NCBI GenBank assembly: GCA_019459085.1 | Contig: JAIBEW010000019.1 | Location: 62,001-126,000 of the forward strand | Direction: 5' to 3' | Source: Kaistella sp. | Lineage (GTDB): Bacteria > Bacteroidota > Bacteroidia > Flavobacteriales > Weeksellaceae | DNA: 64,000 nt | Shown here: positions 1 through 6,598 of the stretch, one piece after another | How positions within the stretch are numbered: position 1 is the first letter of the stretch | Layout of the letters: each line of letters starts with the position of its first letter | The notes under the pieces: generated by a model | Told to the model about the DNA's origin: nothing | Databases searched by the model: none | What the model saw: only the letters and a program-made list of their open reading frames with translations | Program-made: the position numbers and the translations under genes

Positions 1-467
1 CTAAGATTGGTTTTGGGAACCCTTTTTTGTGAATGAATAAAATCCGGGAATTTTTTCGCATCTTTTATAAAGAAAACGGGCGTATTATTTCCTACAAGAT
101 CCCAGTTTCCCTCTTCGGTATAAAATTTCAGGGCAAAACCCCGCGGATCGCGTTCAGTATCAGCGCTGCCTCTTTCGCCGGCCACGGTTGAAAATCTCGC
201 AAACATTTTGCAGGTATTTCCGGCTTTCGAAAACAGTTTAGCTTTTGTATATTTTGAAAGGTCTTGAGTCACCGTAAATTTACCGTAAACACCTGTTCCT
301 TTTGCGTGTACAATCCTTTCGGGAATCCTTTCTCTTACAAAATGGGCCAGATTTTCCTGCAGAATAAAATCCTGAAGCAAAACAGGGCCTCTCGCTCCTA
401 CTGTCTGAGAATCCTGATGCTCAAAATACGGTGCTCCGGAGCTGTTGGTGAGTTTATTGTGATCCAT
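1..467 (-). CDS. katA: Catalase, N-terminal part (cut by window edge)
   Basis: Haem catalase that converts hydrogen peroxide to water and oxygen. Only the first 155 codons lie in the window; the frame is still open at base 1. The start is the ATG at 467-465. Visible catalase motifs are [13 protein letters not shown], which carries the distal catalytic His, the [21 protein letters not shown] block, and [11 protein letters not shown] with the catalytic Asn. The gene is divergent from oxyR across 112 bp, the classical arrangement for an OxyR-controlled catalase. A TAAATTTG box on the minus strand (499-492) lies 25 nt upstream of the start. The family is certain; the exact katA/katE-type naming is by usage. 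Confidence 0.93.
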   Translation of the reverse strand, partial: MDHNKLTNSSGAPYFEHQDSQTVGARGPVLLQDFILQENLAHFVRERIPERIVHAKGTGVYGKFTVTQDLSKYTKAKLFSKAGNTCKMFARFSTVAGERGSADTERDPRGFALKFYTEEGNWDLVGNNTPVFFIKDAKKFPDFIHSQKRVPKTNL

Positions 468-491
468 TTTTCAGTATATTTTAAGGGTGAA

Positions 492-499
492 CAAATTTA
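492..499 (-). promoter_or_regulatory. Probable katA promoter -7 element
   Basis: TAAATTTG on the minus strand fits the Bacteroidota -7 consensus TAnnTTTG and lies 25 nt upstream of the catalase start. No clear TTTG -33 box was seen at the usual spacing, which would fit a promoter that needs an activator such as OxyR. Confidence 0.5.
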
Positions 500-550
500 C
501 ATAAAGTTGCGAAAATTGCCGTAAGGTATATAACGTAAAACAAAAAGAAC

Positions 551-558
551 TAATTTTG
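551..558 (+). promoter_or_regulatory. Probable oxyR promoter -7 element
   Basis: TAATTTTG fits the Bacteroidota TAnnTTTG consensus and ends 21 nt before the oxyR ATG. It lies back to back with the katA -7 element in the 112-bp divergent region. No -33 TTTG at about 19 bp was found. Confidence 0.5.
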
Positions 559-579
559 TTGAAGATAAATTTTAAATAA

Positions 580-1527
580 ATGAACATTCAGCAATTGGAA
601 TACCTCATCGCGGTTGACAAATATAAACATTTCGGGAAAGCGGCCCTTTCCTGTTTTATTACCCAGCCAACCCTCAGTGCGATGATTCAGAAATTTGAAG
701 ATGAACTGGATGTTAAAATTTTCGACAGAACCACCCACCCGATCCGTACGACCGATGTAGGAATTCAGATTATTGATGAAGCCCGCAAAGTGGTGGATTC
801 GGTAAATGAACTGCGCAACAAGGCCAGCCTGCTGAACAACGTTCTTGCCGGCAAGGTGAATCTGGGAATTATCCCCACCGTTTCGGGTTTTATTTTGCCC
901 ACTGAGATTTTTGATTTTCTGGAAAAAAACCCGAAAATTGAACTCAATGTAAAAGAAATGACCACCGAAAGCATCATCAAAGCCCTGAAAGCCGGCGAAC
1001 TGGATGCGGGAATTATTTCAACTCCTTACGAAGCTGCGGAAGAATTTTATCAGGACTTCCTCTTTAATGAAGAACTCATGCTGTATTCGCCGGACTTCCT
1101 CGAAAAAAAGGACTGTTTTGTGGCGCCGGAAGAAATCGACACCTCAAAAGCGTGGCTTCTGGAAGAAGGAAACTGTTTGAGAAACCAGTTTCAGAACATC
1201 TGTCATCTCAAGGAAAATTCGGTAAAGCCAAAAAATCTAGACTTCAGTTCATCCAGCATCAATACTTTGATTCAGATGGTTGATAAAATCGGAGGAATTA
1301 CCATTCTTCCTGAATTGGCGACTGCTCAGCTTTCTGCCGAACAGAAAACGAAAGTTGCAAGGTTCCTTAAACCTTTTCCGTACCGGGAAATCAGCCTTAT
1401 TTATTACAAACCTACCTATAAGCAGAAAATTCTTGATGAAATGACGGCGTCTATTAAAAAATCGCTCGATCAGAAACTTAATTTTACGAAAAACCCCGAA
1501 AATTACGTTGGGGTGAAACCGGAATAA
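580..1527 (+). CDS. oxyR: Hydrogen-peroxide-sensing LysR regulator OxyR
   Basis: LysR-family transcription factor of 315 residues. An N-terminal winged helix-turn-helix (about 1-60, with the AALSCFITQPTLSAMIQKFE helix pair) is followed by a two-lobed sensor domain. The redox cysteines fall at residues 199 (EEGNCLRNQ) and 208 (QNICHL), the same numbers as Cys199 and Cys208 of E. coli OxyR, so a peroxide-driven disulfide switch is expected. It is divergent from the catalase gene, its usual target. The ATG at 580 follows a TAAATA leader. Function is confident from the cysteine pair plus the context. Confidence 0.95.
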   Translation: MNIQQLEYLIAVDKYKHFGKAALSCFITQPTLSAMIQKFEDELDVKIFDRTTHPIRTTDVGIQIIDEARKVVDSVNELRNKASLLNNVLAGKVNLGIIPTVSGFILPTEIFDFLEKNPKIELNVKEMTTESIIKALKAGELDAGIISTPYEAAEEFYQDFLFNEELMLYSPDFLEKKDCFVAPEEIDTSKAWLLEEGNCLRNQFQNICHLKENSVKPKNLDFSSSSINTLIQMVDKIGGITILPELATAQLSAEQKTKVARFLKPFPYREISLIYYKPTYKQKILDEMTASIKKSLDQKLNFTKNPENYVGVKPE

Positions 1528-1545
1528 TTAAAACCTTCAAAAATT

Positions 1546-1575
1546 TTTGATATCCATTTAAACTGATTAAATTTG
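1546..1575 (+). promoter_or_regulatory. metK promoter (Bacteroidota type)
   Basis: TTTG at 1546-1549 and TAAATTTG at 1568-1575 are separated by 18 bp, close to the Bacteroidota TTTG-N19-TAnnTTTG promoter. The predicted start of transcription is near 1582, just ahead of the candidate SAM-II-like aptamer, leaving a leader of about 128 nt. Confidence 0.6.
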
Positions 1576-1591
1576 CAACCGGAAAATATCC

Positions 1592-1641
1592 GAGGAAAAA
1601 TTTGAACTGATTGCAACCTCTTTAAAAAAATGCTAAAACAG
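1592..1641 (+). promoter_or_regulatory. Candidate SAM-II-like riboswitch aptamer
   Basis: The leader folds as the SAM-II H-type pseudoknot. P1 is GAGG (1592-1595) with CCTC (1617-1620). The P1 loop ends in ATTGCAA directly before the 3' strand of P1, as in SAM-II. Eleven nt after P1 comes GCTAAAA (1632-1638), the same spacing I recall for the SAM-II reference RNA. Pseudoknot pairs G1613-C1633 and C1614-G1632 sit next to an opposed U1612/U1634. A second helix, CTG (1607-1609) with CAG (1639-1641), replaces different pairs of the reference. TTT (1601-1603) can pair with the A-tract at 1624-1630. It lies between a good promoter and metK, the SAM synthetase gene. The family assignment is from memory of the consensus and was not searched. 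Confidence 0.68.
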
Positions 1642-1655
1642 AACTTCTATTTTAG

Positions 1656-1708
1656 TTTCTTTTGTAATCAGCCCGTCTTTCATCAAATAAATTAAAAAAC
1701 AAAAGAAG
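1656..1708 (+). promoter_or_regulatory. Possible start-region sequestering stem before metK
   Basis: TTTCTTTTG (1656-1664) is complementary, with one G-U pair, to CAAAAGAAG (1700-1708), which ends one base before the metK ATG. In addition CTAAAA (1633-1638) of the aptamer tail could pair with TTTTAG (1650-1655). Together they could form the expression platform of a translational switch. This is a reading of complementarity only; the sequences are of low complexity. Confidence 0.35.
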
Positions 1709-1709
1709 T

Positions 1710-2990
1710 ATGTCATACCTATTTACGTCCGAATCTGTTTCAGAAGGACACCCCGATAAAATTGCCGATCAGATCTCAGATGCATTAATCGATCACTTTT
1801 TAGCCTATGATCCGGCTTCAAAAGTAGCTTGCGAAACGCTTGTGACGACCGGTCAGGTTGTTTTGGCAGGAGAAGTGAAATCTGAGGCTTACCTGGATGT
1901 TCAGACAATTGCAAGAGACGTCATCAATGAAATCGGTTATACCAAAGGCGAATACATGTTCAACGGAGACTCGTGCGGAGTGATTTCTGCGATCCATGAG
2001 CAGTCTTCAGACATCAATCAGGGAGTTGACCGCGTTACCGGGGACGAAGATTTTGAAACGAAAGCCAATTCACAGGGCGCAGGTGATCAGGGAATGATGT
2101 TTGGTTACGCGACCAACGAAACCGAAAATTATATGCCGCTGGCTTTGGATCTTGCTCACTCGATCCTGAAAGAATTATCAGTTCTGAGACGGGAAAATAA
2201 CGCGATTAAATATCTTCGTCCGGATGCAAAATCACAGGTAACTATTGAATATTCTGATGATCACAAGCCAATCAGAATCGATTCTATCGTGGTTTCCACG
2301 CAACATGATGATTTCGGAAGCGAAGAAGCCATGCTGGCAAAAATTAAAAAAGACATCATTGAAATACTGATCCCGAAAGTAAAGGCGGCTCAGAAAAGAG
2401 AAATTCAGGAACTTTTCAATGATCAGATCAAATACCACATCAACCCAACCGGAAAATTTGTAATCGGTGGCCCGCACGGAGATACCGGTTTAACCGGAAG
2501 AAAAATCATTGTAGATACTTACGGCGGAAAAGGCGCTCACGGAGGCGGTGCATTTTCTGGAAAAGATCCATCTAAAGTGGACAGAAGTGCCGCTTACGCA
2601 ACAAGACACATCGCGAAAAACCTCGTAGCTGCGGGTGTTGCAGATGAAGTTTTGGTGCAGGTTTCTTACGCAATCGGCGTTGCTGAACCTTGCGGTCTGT
2701 ACATCAATACTTACGGAACCGGAAAAGTGAACCTTCACGACGGGGAAATTTCGGAAAGAATTCAAAAAATATTCGATTTAAGACCTTATGCTATTGAGCA
2801 GAATTTAAAACTCAGAAATCCGATCTACCAGATCACTGCATCTTATGGACACATGGGAAGAGAGTATTTTGTGGCCGACAAAACCTTTAACAAAGGAAAA
2901 AAGAACGAAAAAACCATCAAAAACCTCGAATTCTTTACGTGGGAAAAACTCGATAAGGTCGAAGAAATTAAAAAGGAATTTAATATTTAA
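1710..2990 (+). CDS. metK: S-adenosylmethionine synthetase
   Basis: Methionine adenosyltransferase, which makes SAM from methionine and ATP in the cytoplasm. Length is 426 residues, longer than the 384 of E. coli, as I remember for Bacteroidota. Signature segments are [16 protein letters not shown] near residues 14-29, the [12 protein letters not shown] loop near 125, and the glycine-rich [13 protein letters not shown] and [16 protein letters not shown] segments near 250-285 that form the P-loop-like phosphate site. It stands alone between oxyR and a small secreted protein, has its own promoter and a structured leader that resembles a SAM-II riboswitch, and ends at a strong terminator. Feedback control by SAM is inferred. 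Confidence 0.98.
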   Translation: MSYLFTSESVSEGHPDKIADQISDALIDHFLAYDPASKVACETLVTTGQVVLAGEVKSEAYLDVQTIARDVINEIGYTKGEYMFNGDSCGVISAIHEQSSDINQGVDRVTGDEDFETKANSQGAGDQGMMFGYATNETENYMPLALDLAHSILKELSVLRRENNAIKYLRPDAKSQVTIEYSDDHKPIRIDSIVVSTQHDDFGSEEAMLAKIKKDIIEILIPKVKAAQKREIQELFNDQIKYHINPTGKFVIGGPHGDTGLTGRKIIVDTYGGKGAHGGGAFSGKDPSKVDRSAAYATRHIAKNLVAAGVADEVLVQVSYAIGVAEPCGLYINTYGTGKVNLHDGEISERIQKIFDLRPYAIEQNLKLRNPIYQITASYGHMGREYFVADKTFNKGKKNEKTIKNLEFFTWEKLDKVEEIKKEFNI

Positions 2991-3008
2991 ATTCTCAGAA
3001 ACTAATAA

Positions 3009-3044
3009 AACTGCTTTATCTCAACTGATAAGGCAGTTTTTTTT
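3009..3044 (+). terminator. Rho-independent terminator of metK
   Basis: AACTGCTTTATC (3009-3020) pairs with GATAAGGCAGTT starting at 3027, across a 6-nt loop and with one G-U or mismatch position, and runs into eight T. It begins 18 nt after the metK stop. Confidence 0.85.
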
Positions 3045-3073
3045 AACTTTACCCACAGAAACAGATTTCTATT

Positions 3074-3559
3074 ATGAAAAAGACGTTTATTTTTTCTTTT
3101 TTTCTACTGCTTATTACCCATTTTGCGCAGGCACAGCTTACGGTTCATAAAATGGTTCACGCAGGTTACGTTTATCAGAATCAAAGTTTCGGGGAAATTG
3201 GCGGTAGACTCCTTTTTTTGAAAACCGACGATGTGATTTACCGGATCGGGGCTTCAGCTTTGATGGGTGCAACAGGAGGTAAGTTTGCCGTTTTGCCGAA
3301 AGTGCAAGGCGATGTTCTGATCAATTTCGAGAGAAATGTAGATATTTATCATTCGTATTATTTTCTGGCGGGCGCGGAAGTCACCACAAAATATATTGCC
3401 CCAAAGATTGGCGCTACTCTTTTTGGACTGATTGATCTAACGGGAGGTTATGCATTTCCATTGGGCGACACCGGCCTCAACGGAAAGCAGTTAAAGGGAC
3501 TGAACATCAATTTCACGGTGAATATTCCGATTGTCATGATCAGCGACCTAACGAAATAA
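3074..3559 (+). CDS. Conserved secreted protein of unknown function
   Basis: 161 residues with a clear Sec signal peptide (MKKTFIFSFFLLLITHFAQA, cleavage before QLT). The mature part is rich in glycine and aromatic residues in short alternating stretches, as in small outer-membrane or conjugative-transfer-type beta proteins, but no named domain was recognised. It is a single gene after the metK terminator. Location in the periplasm or outer membrane is inferred from the signal peptide. Confidence 0.7.
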   Translation: MKKTFIFSFFLLLITHFAQAQLTVHKMVHAGYVYQNQSFGEIGGRLLFLKTDDVIYRIGASALMGATGGKFAVLPKVQGDVLINFERNVDIYHSYYFLAGAEVTTKYIAPKIGATLFGLIDLTGGYAFPLGDTGLNGKQLKGLNINFTVNIPIVMISDLTK

Positions 3560-3741
3560 TTTAATCAATATTGCATTATTTTGACTTTTTTACATTAAAA
3601 AGACTGGAGTATTAACTTTTTTACTATTTTTACACGATATAAACAACACCTATAGATTTTAAACTTTACTTTTTAAACAGATAAACAAACATGCTTCACC
3701 TTCCGGGGTGCTGCAGGATGTGATTCATAAATAAAAAGTAA

Positions 3742-4332
3742 ATGAAAACAAAATCAGACAGCCTGTTGATTACCGATTACCGCGGCGGAAGTGAACAGGC
3801 ATTAGCCTGCCTCATAGAACGACACCAAAAAGACCTCTTTTCTTTTATCTACTATAAACTCATGGATGAAGATCTGGCGAATGATATTTTCCAGGATACT
3901 TTCATCAAAATTATTGTTACACTGAAAGATGGTCGCTATAACGAAGAAGGGAAATTCATTCTTTGGGCAAAACGCATCGCGTACAATTTGATCATCGACC
4001 ATTACCGCCTGAAATCGAAACATATCATGGTTTCAGAAACTTCCTACGACAACGAGGAATTTTCGATTTTTGACCTCATCAGTGAACAGGAAGAGAATAT
4101 TGAAGACCGGTTGGTTTCCCAACAAATCCACAGCGATCTTTTTAAAATCCTCGAATTACTGCCCGATAATCAGCGCGAAGTAATCAAACTGCGTTTTTTC
4201 GACAATCTGAGCTTTAAGGAAATCGCTGACCAAACCGATTCAAGCATCAACACCACTTTAGGGAGGGTTCGTTATGCGCTCATTAATCTTCGGAAAATAA
4301 TGGACGAAAATAAAATAATCTTAACCCGGTAA
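3742..4332 (+). CDS. ECF RNA polymerase sigma factor
   Basis: Extracytoplasmic-function sigma-70 factor of 196 residues. Region 2 spans about residues 25-95 (the DLFSFIYYKLMDEDLANDIFQDTF helix and a region 2.4-like FILWAKRIAYN). Region 4 spans about 135-190 (LPDNQREVIKLRFFDNLSFKEIAD plus the recognition helix TDSSINTTLGRVRYAL). No anti-sigma gene of the FecR or zinc-binding type lies next to it. The only companion is a 56-residue reading frame 10 nt downstream. The upstream 182 bp are AT rich and hold no ordinary TTTG/TAnnTTTG promoter that I could place, so self-regulation is possible. Confidence 0.92.
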   Translation: MKTKSDSLLITDYRGGSEQALACLIERHQKDLFSFIYYKLMDEDLANDIFQDTFIKIIVTLKDGRYNEEGKFILWAKRIAYNLIIDHYRLKSKHIMVSETSYDNEEFSIFDLISEQEENIEDRLVSQQIHSDLFKILELLPDNQREVIKLRFFDNLSFKEIADQTDSSINTTLGRVRYALINLRKIMDENKIILTR

Positions 4333-4342
4333 CAATAAATCG

Positions 4343-4513
4343 ATGAGAAGATACGTTTTGAGTGAAATGCTTCAGCCTATGAAAAAAAATGACACTTTAA
4401 ACGAAAAACTTTTGAAACCAAAAAAAAACACCGTCGATTTTCTACTCAATTATTCACGTAATCTAAAAGTCCTTAATGGCCGTTCGACAAACTATCTGGT
4501 TTCAAAAAACTGA
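4343..4513 (+). CDS. 56-residue microprotein downstream of ECF sigma factor
   Basis: Small frame of 56 codons starting at the ATG at 4343, 10 nt after the sigma-factor stop and before the shared terminator. The product is basic, with a Lys-rich centre and a C-terminal helix containing TVDFLLNYSRNLKVL. Small proteins with a similar FLLNYS helix are, to my memory, common directly behind sigma factors in flavobacteria. The spacing and shared terminator indicate co-transcription. It has no membrane segment. It might bind the sigma factor, but no function is established. Confidence 0.65.
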   Translation: MRRYVLSEMLQPMKKNDTLNEKLLKPKKNTVDFLLNYSRNLKVLNGRSTNYLVSKN

Positions 4514-4525
4514 TTTTTTCTTTCT

Positions 4526-4556
4526 AAATGCTGTATTTTGTACAGCATTTTTTTTA
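4526..4556 (+). terminator. Rho-independent terminator after sigma-factor operon
   Basis: AAATGCTGTA (4526-4535) pairs perfectly with TACAGCATTT (4541-4550) across TTTTG and is followed by a T run. Confidence 0.88.
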
Positions 4557-4666
4557 CGCCGAACTCACGATAACCATTAAAACGCTTTTTTCAGAGATCA
4601 TTGCAAGAATCCCTTTTGTATTATTAAGCTCTTTTTGAAATTTCTTCCGTTTTCAGAAATTAATTC

Positions 4667-4674
4667 TATATTTG
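4667..4674 (+). promoter_or_regulatory. -7 element that fixes the start of the next gene
   Basis: TATATTTG fits TAnnTTTG and ends 11 nt before the ATG at 4686. It therefore argues against the in-frame upstream ATG at 4635 and for a very short leader. Confidence 0.55.
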
Positions 4675-4685
4675 AAAAAAATTGC

Positions 4686-5231
4686 ATGAAAACATTACTA
4701 CTTAGCTGCTTTTTAATTCTGGTATCTGCTCATGTTTCTGCTCAGGAAACGGACGTTCCTACGAGACAGAATGATATTATTTTTGATCCCATAACCACCA
4801 TTGCCGGAATGGGAAGTTTATCTTATGAAAGGTTACTTAATCAGGACAGCGGAGTGGGTATTCACGGTTTCTTTTATCTAGGAAACGAAGATGATTATGA
4901 CAATTACCGTTTTATGCAGATTTCACCTTTTTACCGCATGTATTTCGGTAAGAAATATGCTTCCGGATTTTTTGTGGAAGGCTTCCTGCCCATCACCACC
5001 ATTAAAGACAGTTATTATTACTACGAGCCGGTAAACCCGAATAATTATTCGGAAACAGTAGACCGTGAAACCACTGTGGGCTTGGGAGTAGGAGCTGGCG
5101 GCAAATGGGTGACAAAAAGAAATATTATATTTGAAGCCAGTGCCGGAATTGCCCGGAGATTTGCGGCAAATAATGATATATTCTCCTCCATCACAGCAAA
5201 ATGGATGCTGGGTATCGGTTACCGATTCTAA
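4686..5231 (+). CDS. Outer-membrane-type protein, DUF3575-like
   Basis: 181 residues from the ATG at 4686, which gives a proper signal peptide (MKTLLLSCFLILVSAHVSAQ). The mature protein alternates short hydrophobic and polar stretches, is rich in Tyr and Gly and ends in an aromatic residue (IGYRF), as outer-membrane beta-barrels do. The layout resembles the DUF3575 family. The longer frame from 4635 would put 17 residues before the signal peptide and start ahead of the promoter, so it was not used. Role unknown. Confidence 0.72.
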   Translation: MKTLLLSCFLILVSAHVSAQETDVPTRQNDIIFDPITTIAGMGSLSYERLLNQDSGVGIHGFFYLGNEDDYDNYRFMQISPFYRMYFGKKYASGFFVEGFLPITTIKDSYYYYEPVNPNNYSETVDRETTVGLGVGAGGKWVTKRNIIFEASAGIARRFAANNDIFSSITAKWMLGIGYRF

Positions 5232-5296
5232 AGGAATAAAAAATTTCTAAAGAGGTTTTGTTATTACACTAAACCTTTTTCTTAAAAAATGACCAA

Positions 5297-5728
5297 ATGT
5301 TTTCTGACGAATATTTTATGAAAATGGCGCTTCAGGAAGCTGAAACCGCTTTGGGAAAAGATGAGGTTCCCATTGGCTGCGTGATTGTTTCGAACAACCG
5401 CGTCATTGCAAAGGCTCATAATCTCACCGAAACGCTGAACGACGTTACCGCTCATGCAGAAATGCAGTCCATTACCTCTGCTGCCAATTTTCTGGGCGGA
5501 AAATACCTGCAGAACTGTACGCTTTATGTGACGCTGGAGCCGTGTGTCATGTGTTGTGGCGCGCTGAACTGGGCTCAGATTTCAAAAGTGGTAATCGGCG
5601 CGCGGGACGAACAGCGCGGTTTCATCAACAAAAACCTTTCGCTTCACCCCAAAACCGAAATTATAACCGGAGTTATGGAGAATGACTGCTCCACAATCGT
5701 GAAGGAGTTTTTTAAAAGCAAGAGATAA
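5297..5728 (+). CDS. tadA: tRNA-specific adenosine deaminase
   Basis: Zinc deaminase of 143 residues that converts A34 to inosine in tRNA-Arg(ACG). The catalytic zinc motif is complete: HAE (in DVTAHAEMQ) with the proton-shuttling Glu, and PCVMCC giving the PCxxC ligand pair. Length matches the family. It is convergent with coaX, with an inverted repeat between them. Confidence 0.95.
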   Translation: MFSDEYFMKMALQEAETALGKDEVPIGCVIVSNNRVIAKAHNLTETLNDVTAHAEMQSITSAANFLGGKYLQNCTLYVTLEPCVMCCGALNWAQISKVVIGARDEQRGFINKNLSLHPKTEIITGVMENDCSTIVKEFFKSKR

Positions 5729-5734
5729 ATCTTC

Positions 5735-5761
5735 AGAAAATCTTTGTCAAAAAGATTTTCT
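5735..5761. terminator. Inverted repeat between convergent tadA and coaX
   Basis: AGAAAATCTTT (5735-5745) pairs with AAAGATTTTCT (5751-5761). It lies between two convergent stop codons and may end transcription from both sides. There is no T run beyond the stem, so the terminator call is moderate. Confidence 0.5.
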
Positions 5762-5767
5762 ATGAAA

Positions 5768-6526
5768 CTACAGATCTTTTCCCAAATAATACAGACCCTT
5801 CAGCGTATGAAGTCGGTCCGCAACGTGAATTTTCTCTGTTAAAGGCTTATACACGTGAGATACGCCGCCTGTTGCGATGACAAAACAATGGTCTGCAACC
5901 TCAGCATTGATGCGGTCAATAAAACCTTCCACCATTCCCAAATAGCCGTAAACCATTCCGCTCTGCATACATGAAACGGTGTCTAAACCGAGCACCGTTT
6001 TGGGTTTCACGAGTTCAATTTCCGGAAGCTGTGCGGTATCGTGGATTAAAGAATTCAGCGAAGTAATGATTCCCGGTGCGATAATGACACCTAAAGTTTC
6101 ACCGTTTTCATCAATACAACTCGCTGTTAAGGCCGTTCCGAAATCAAAAACTATTTTTTTTCCTTCCGGATAAAGATGATGTGCCGCTACGAGATTCGCA
6201 TAAATATCGCTTCCCATCTGTTTAGATTTGGGCTGAACTTCTGAAGGCGTATTCCGGTCGACTGTTACCGGTTTCTGACCGTGAATTTTCTCAATTGCTC
6301 TTGTGATATCATAAGTAAGCTGCGGCACGACCGATCCGATGATGATTTTATCAATCTTCGTCGCATCAACCTGATGGGTTTGATACATCATCATAAACTG
6401 CATCTGCAGTTCGTCGCTCGTGCGGTAAGGTTTGGTGTTCAGAATCCAGGAAACCTCGCATTTTTCCTCATGAAAAAGTCCGAACCGGATGTTTGTATTC
6501 CCGATGTTAATTACAATAGAATTCAT
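5768..6526 (-). CDS. coaX: Type III pantothenate kinase
   Basis: Phosphorylates pantothenate in the first step of CoA synthesis; 252 residues. The ASKHA-fold phosphate loops are visible: IGNTNIRFGLF at the N-terminus, GSDIYANLVAAHH near residue 107 and FDFGTALTASCID near residue 128, and a C-terminal IATGGVSH. Bacteroidota usually carry this CoaA-independent type. It is followed on the same strand, upstream, by the M1 peptidase gene with a 72-bp gap. CoaBC, a later CoA enzyme, is encoded at about 40 kb. Confidence 0.95.
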   Translation of the reverse strand: MNSIVINIGNTNIRFGLFHEEKCEVSWILNTKPYRTSDELQMQFMMMYQTHQVDATKIDKIIIGSVVPQLTYDITRAIEKIHGQKPVTVDRNTPSEVQPKSKQMGSDIYANLVAAHHLYPEGKKIVFDFGTALTASCIDENGETLGVIIAPGIITSLNSLIHDTAQLPEIELVKPKTVLGLDTVSCMQSGMVYGYLGMVEGFIDRINAEVADHCFVIATGGVSHVYKPLTEKIHVADRLHTLKGLYYLGKDL

Positions 6527-6598
6527 TAAATCTGATTTAATTGGAAAATATCCAGTCTGCCTATTTTAATGGCTCTTTTTACTTTAGTCTTGGCTCTT

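Noticed and set aside
264-524. 86-residue open frame opposite the catalase gene
   Set aside because: It is antisense to the conserved catalase coding sequence and its product is not protein-like.
2845-3150. 101-residue frame overlapping the metK 3' end
   Set aside because: Overlaps metK, the terminator and the next gene, and reads the terminator T-run as phenylalanines.
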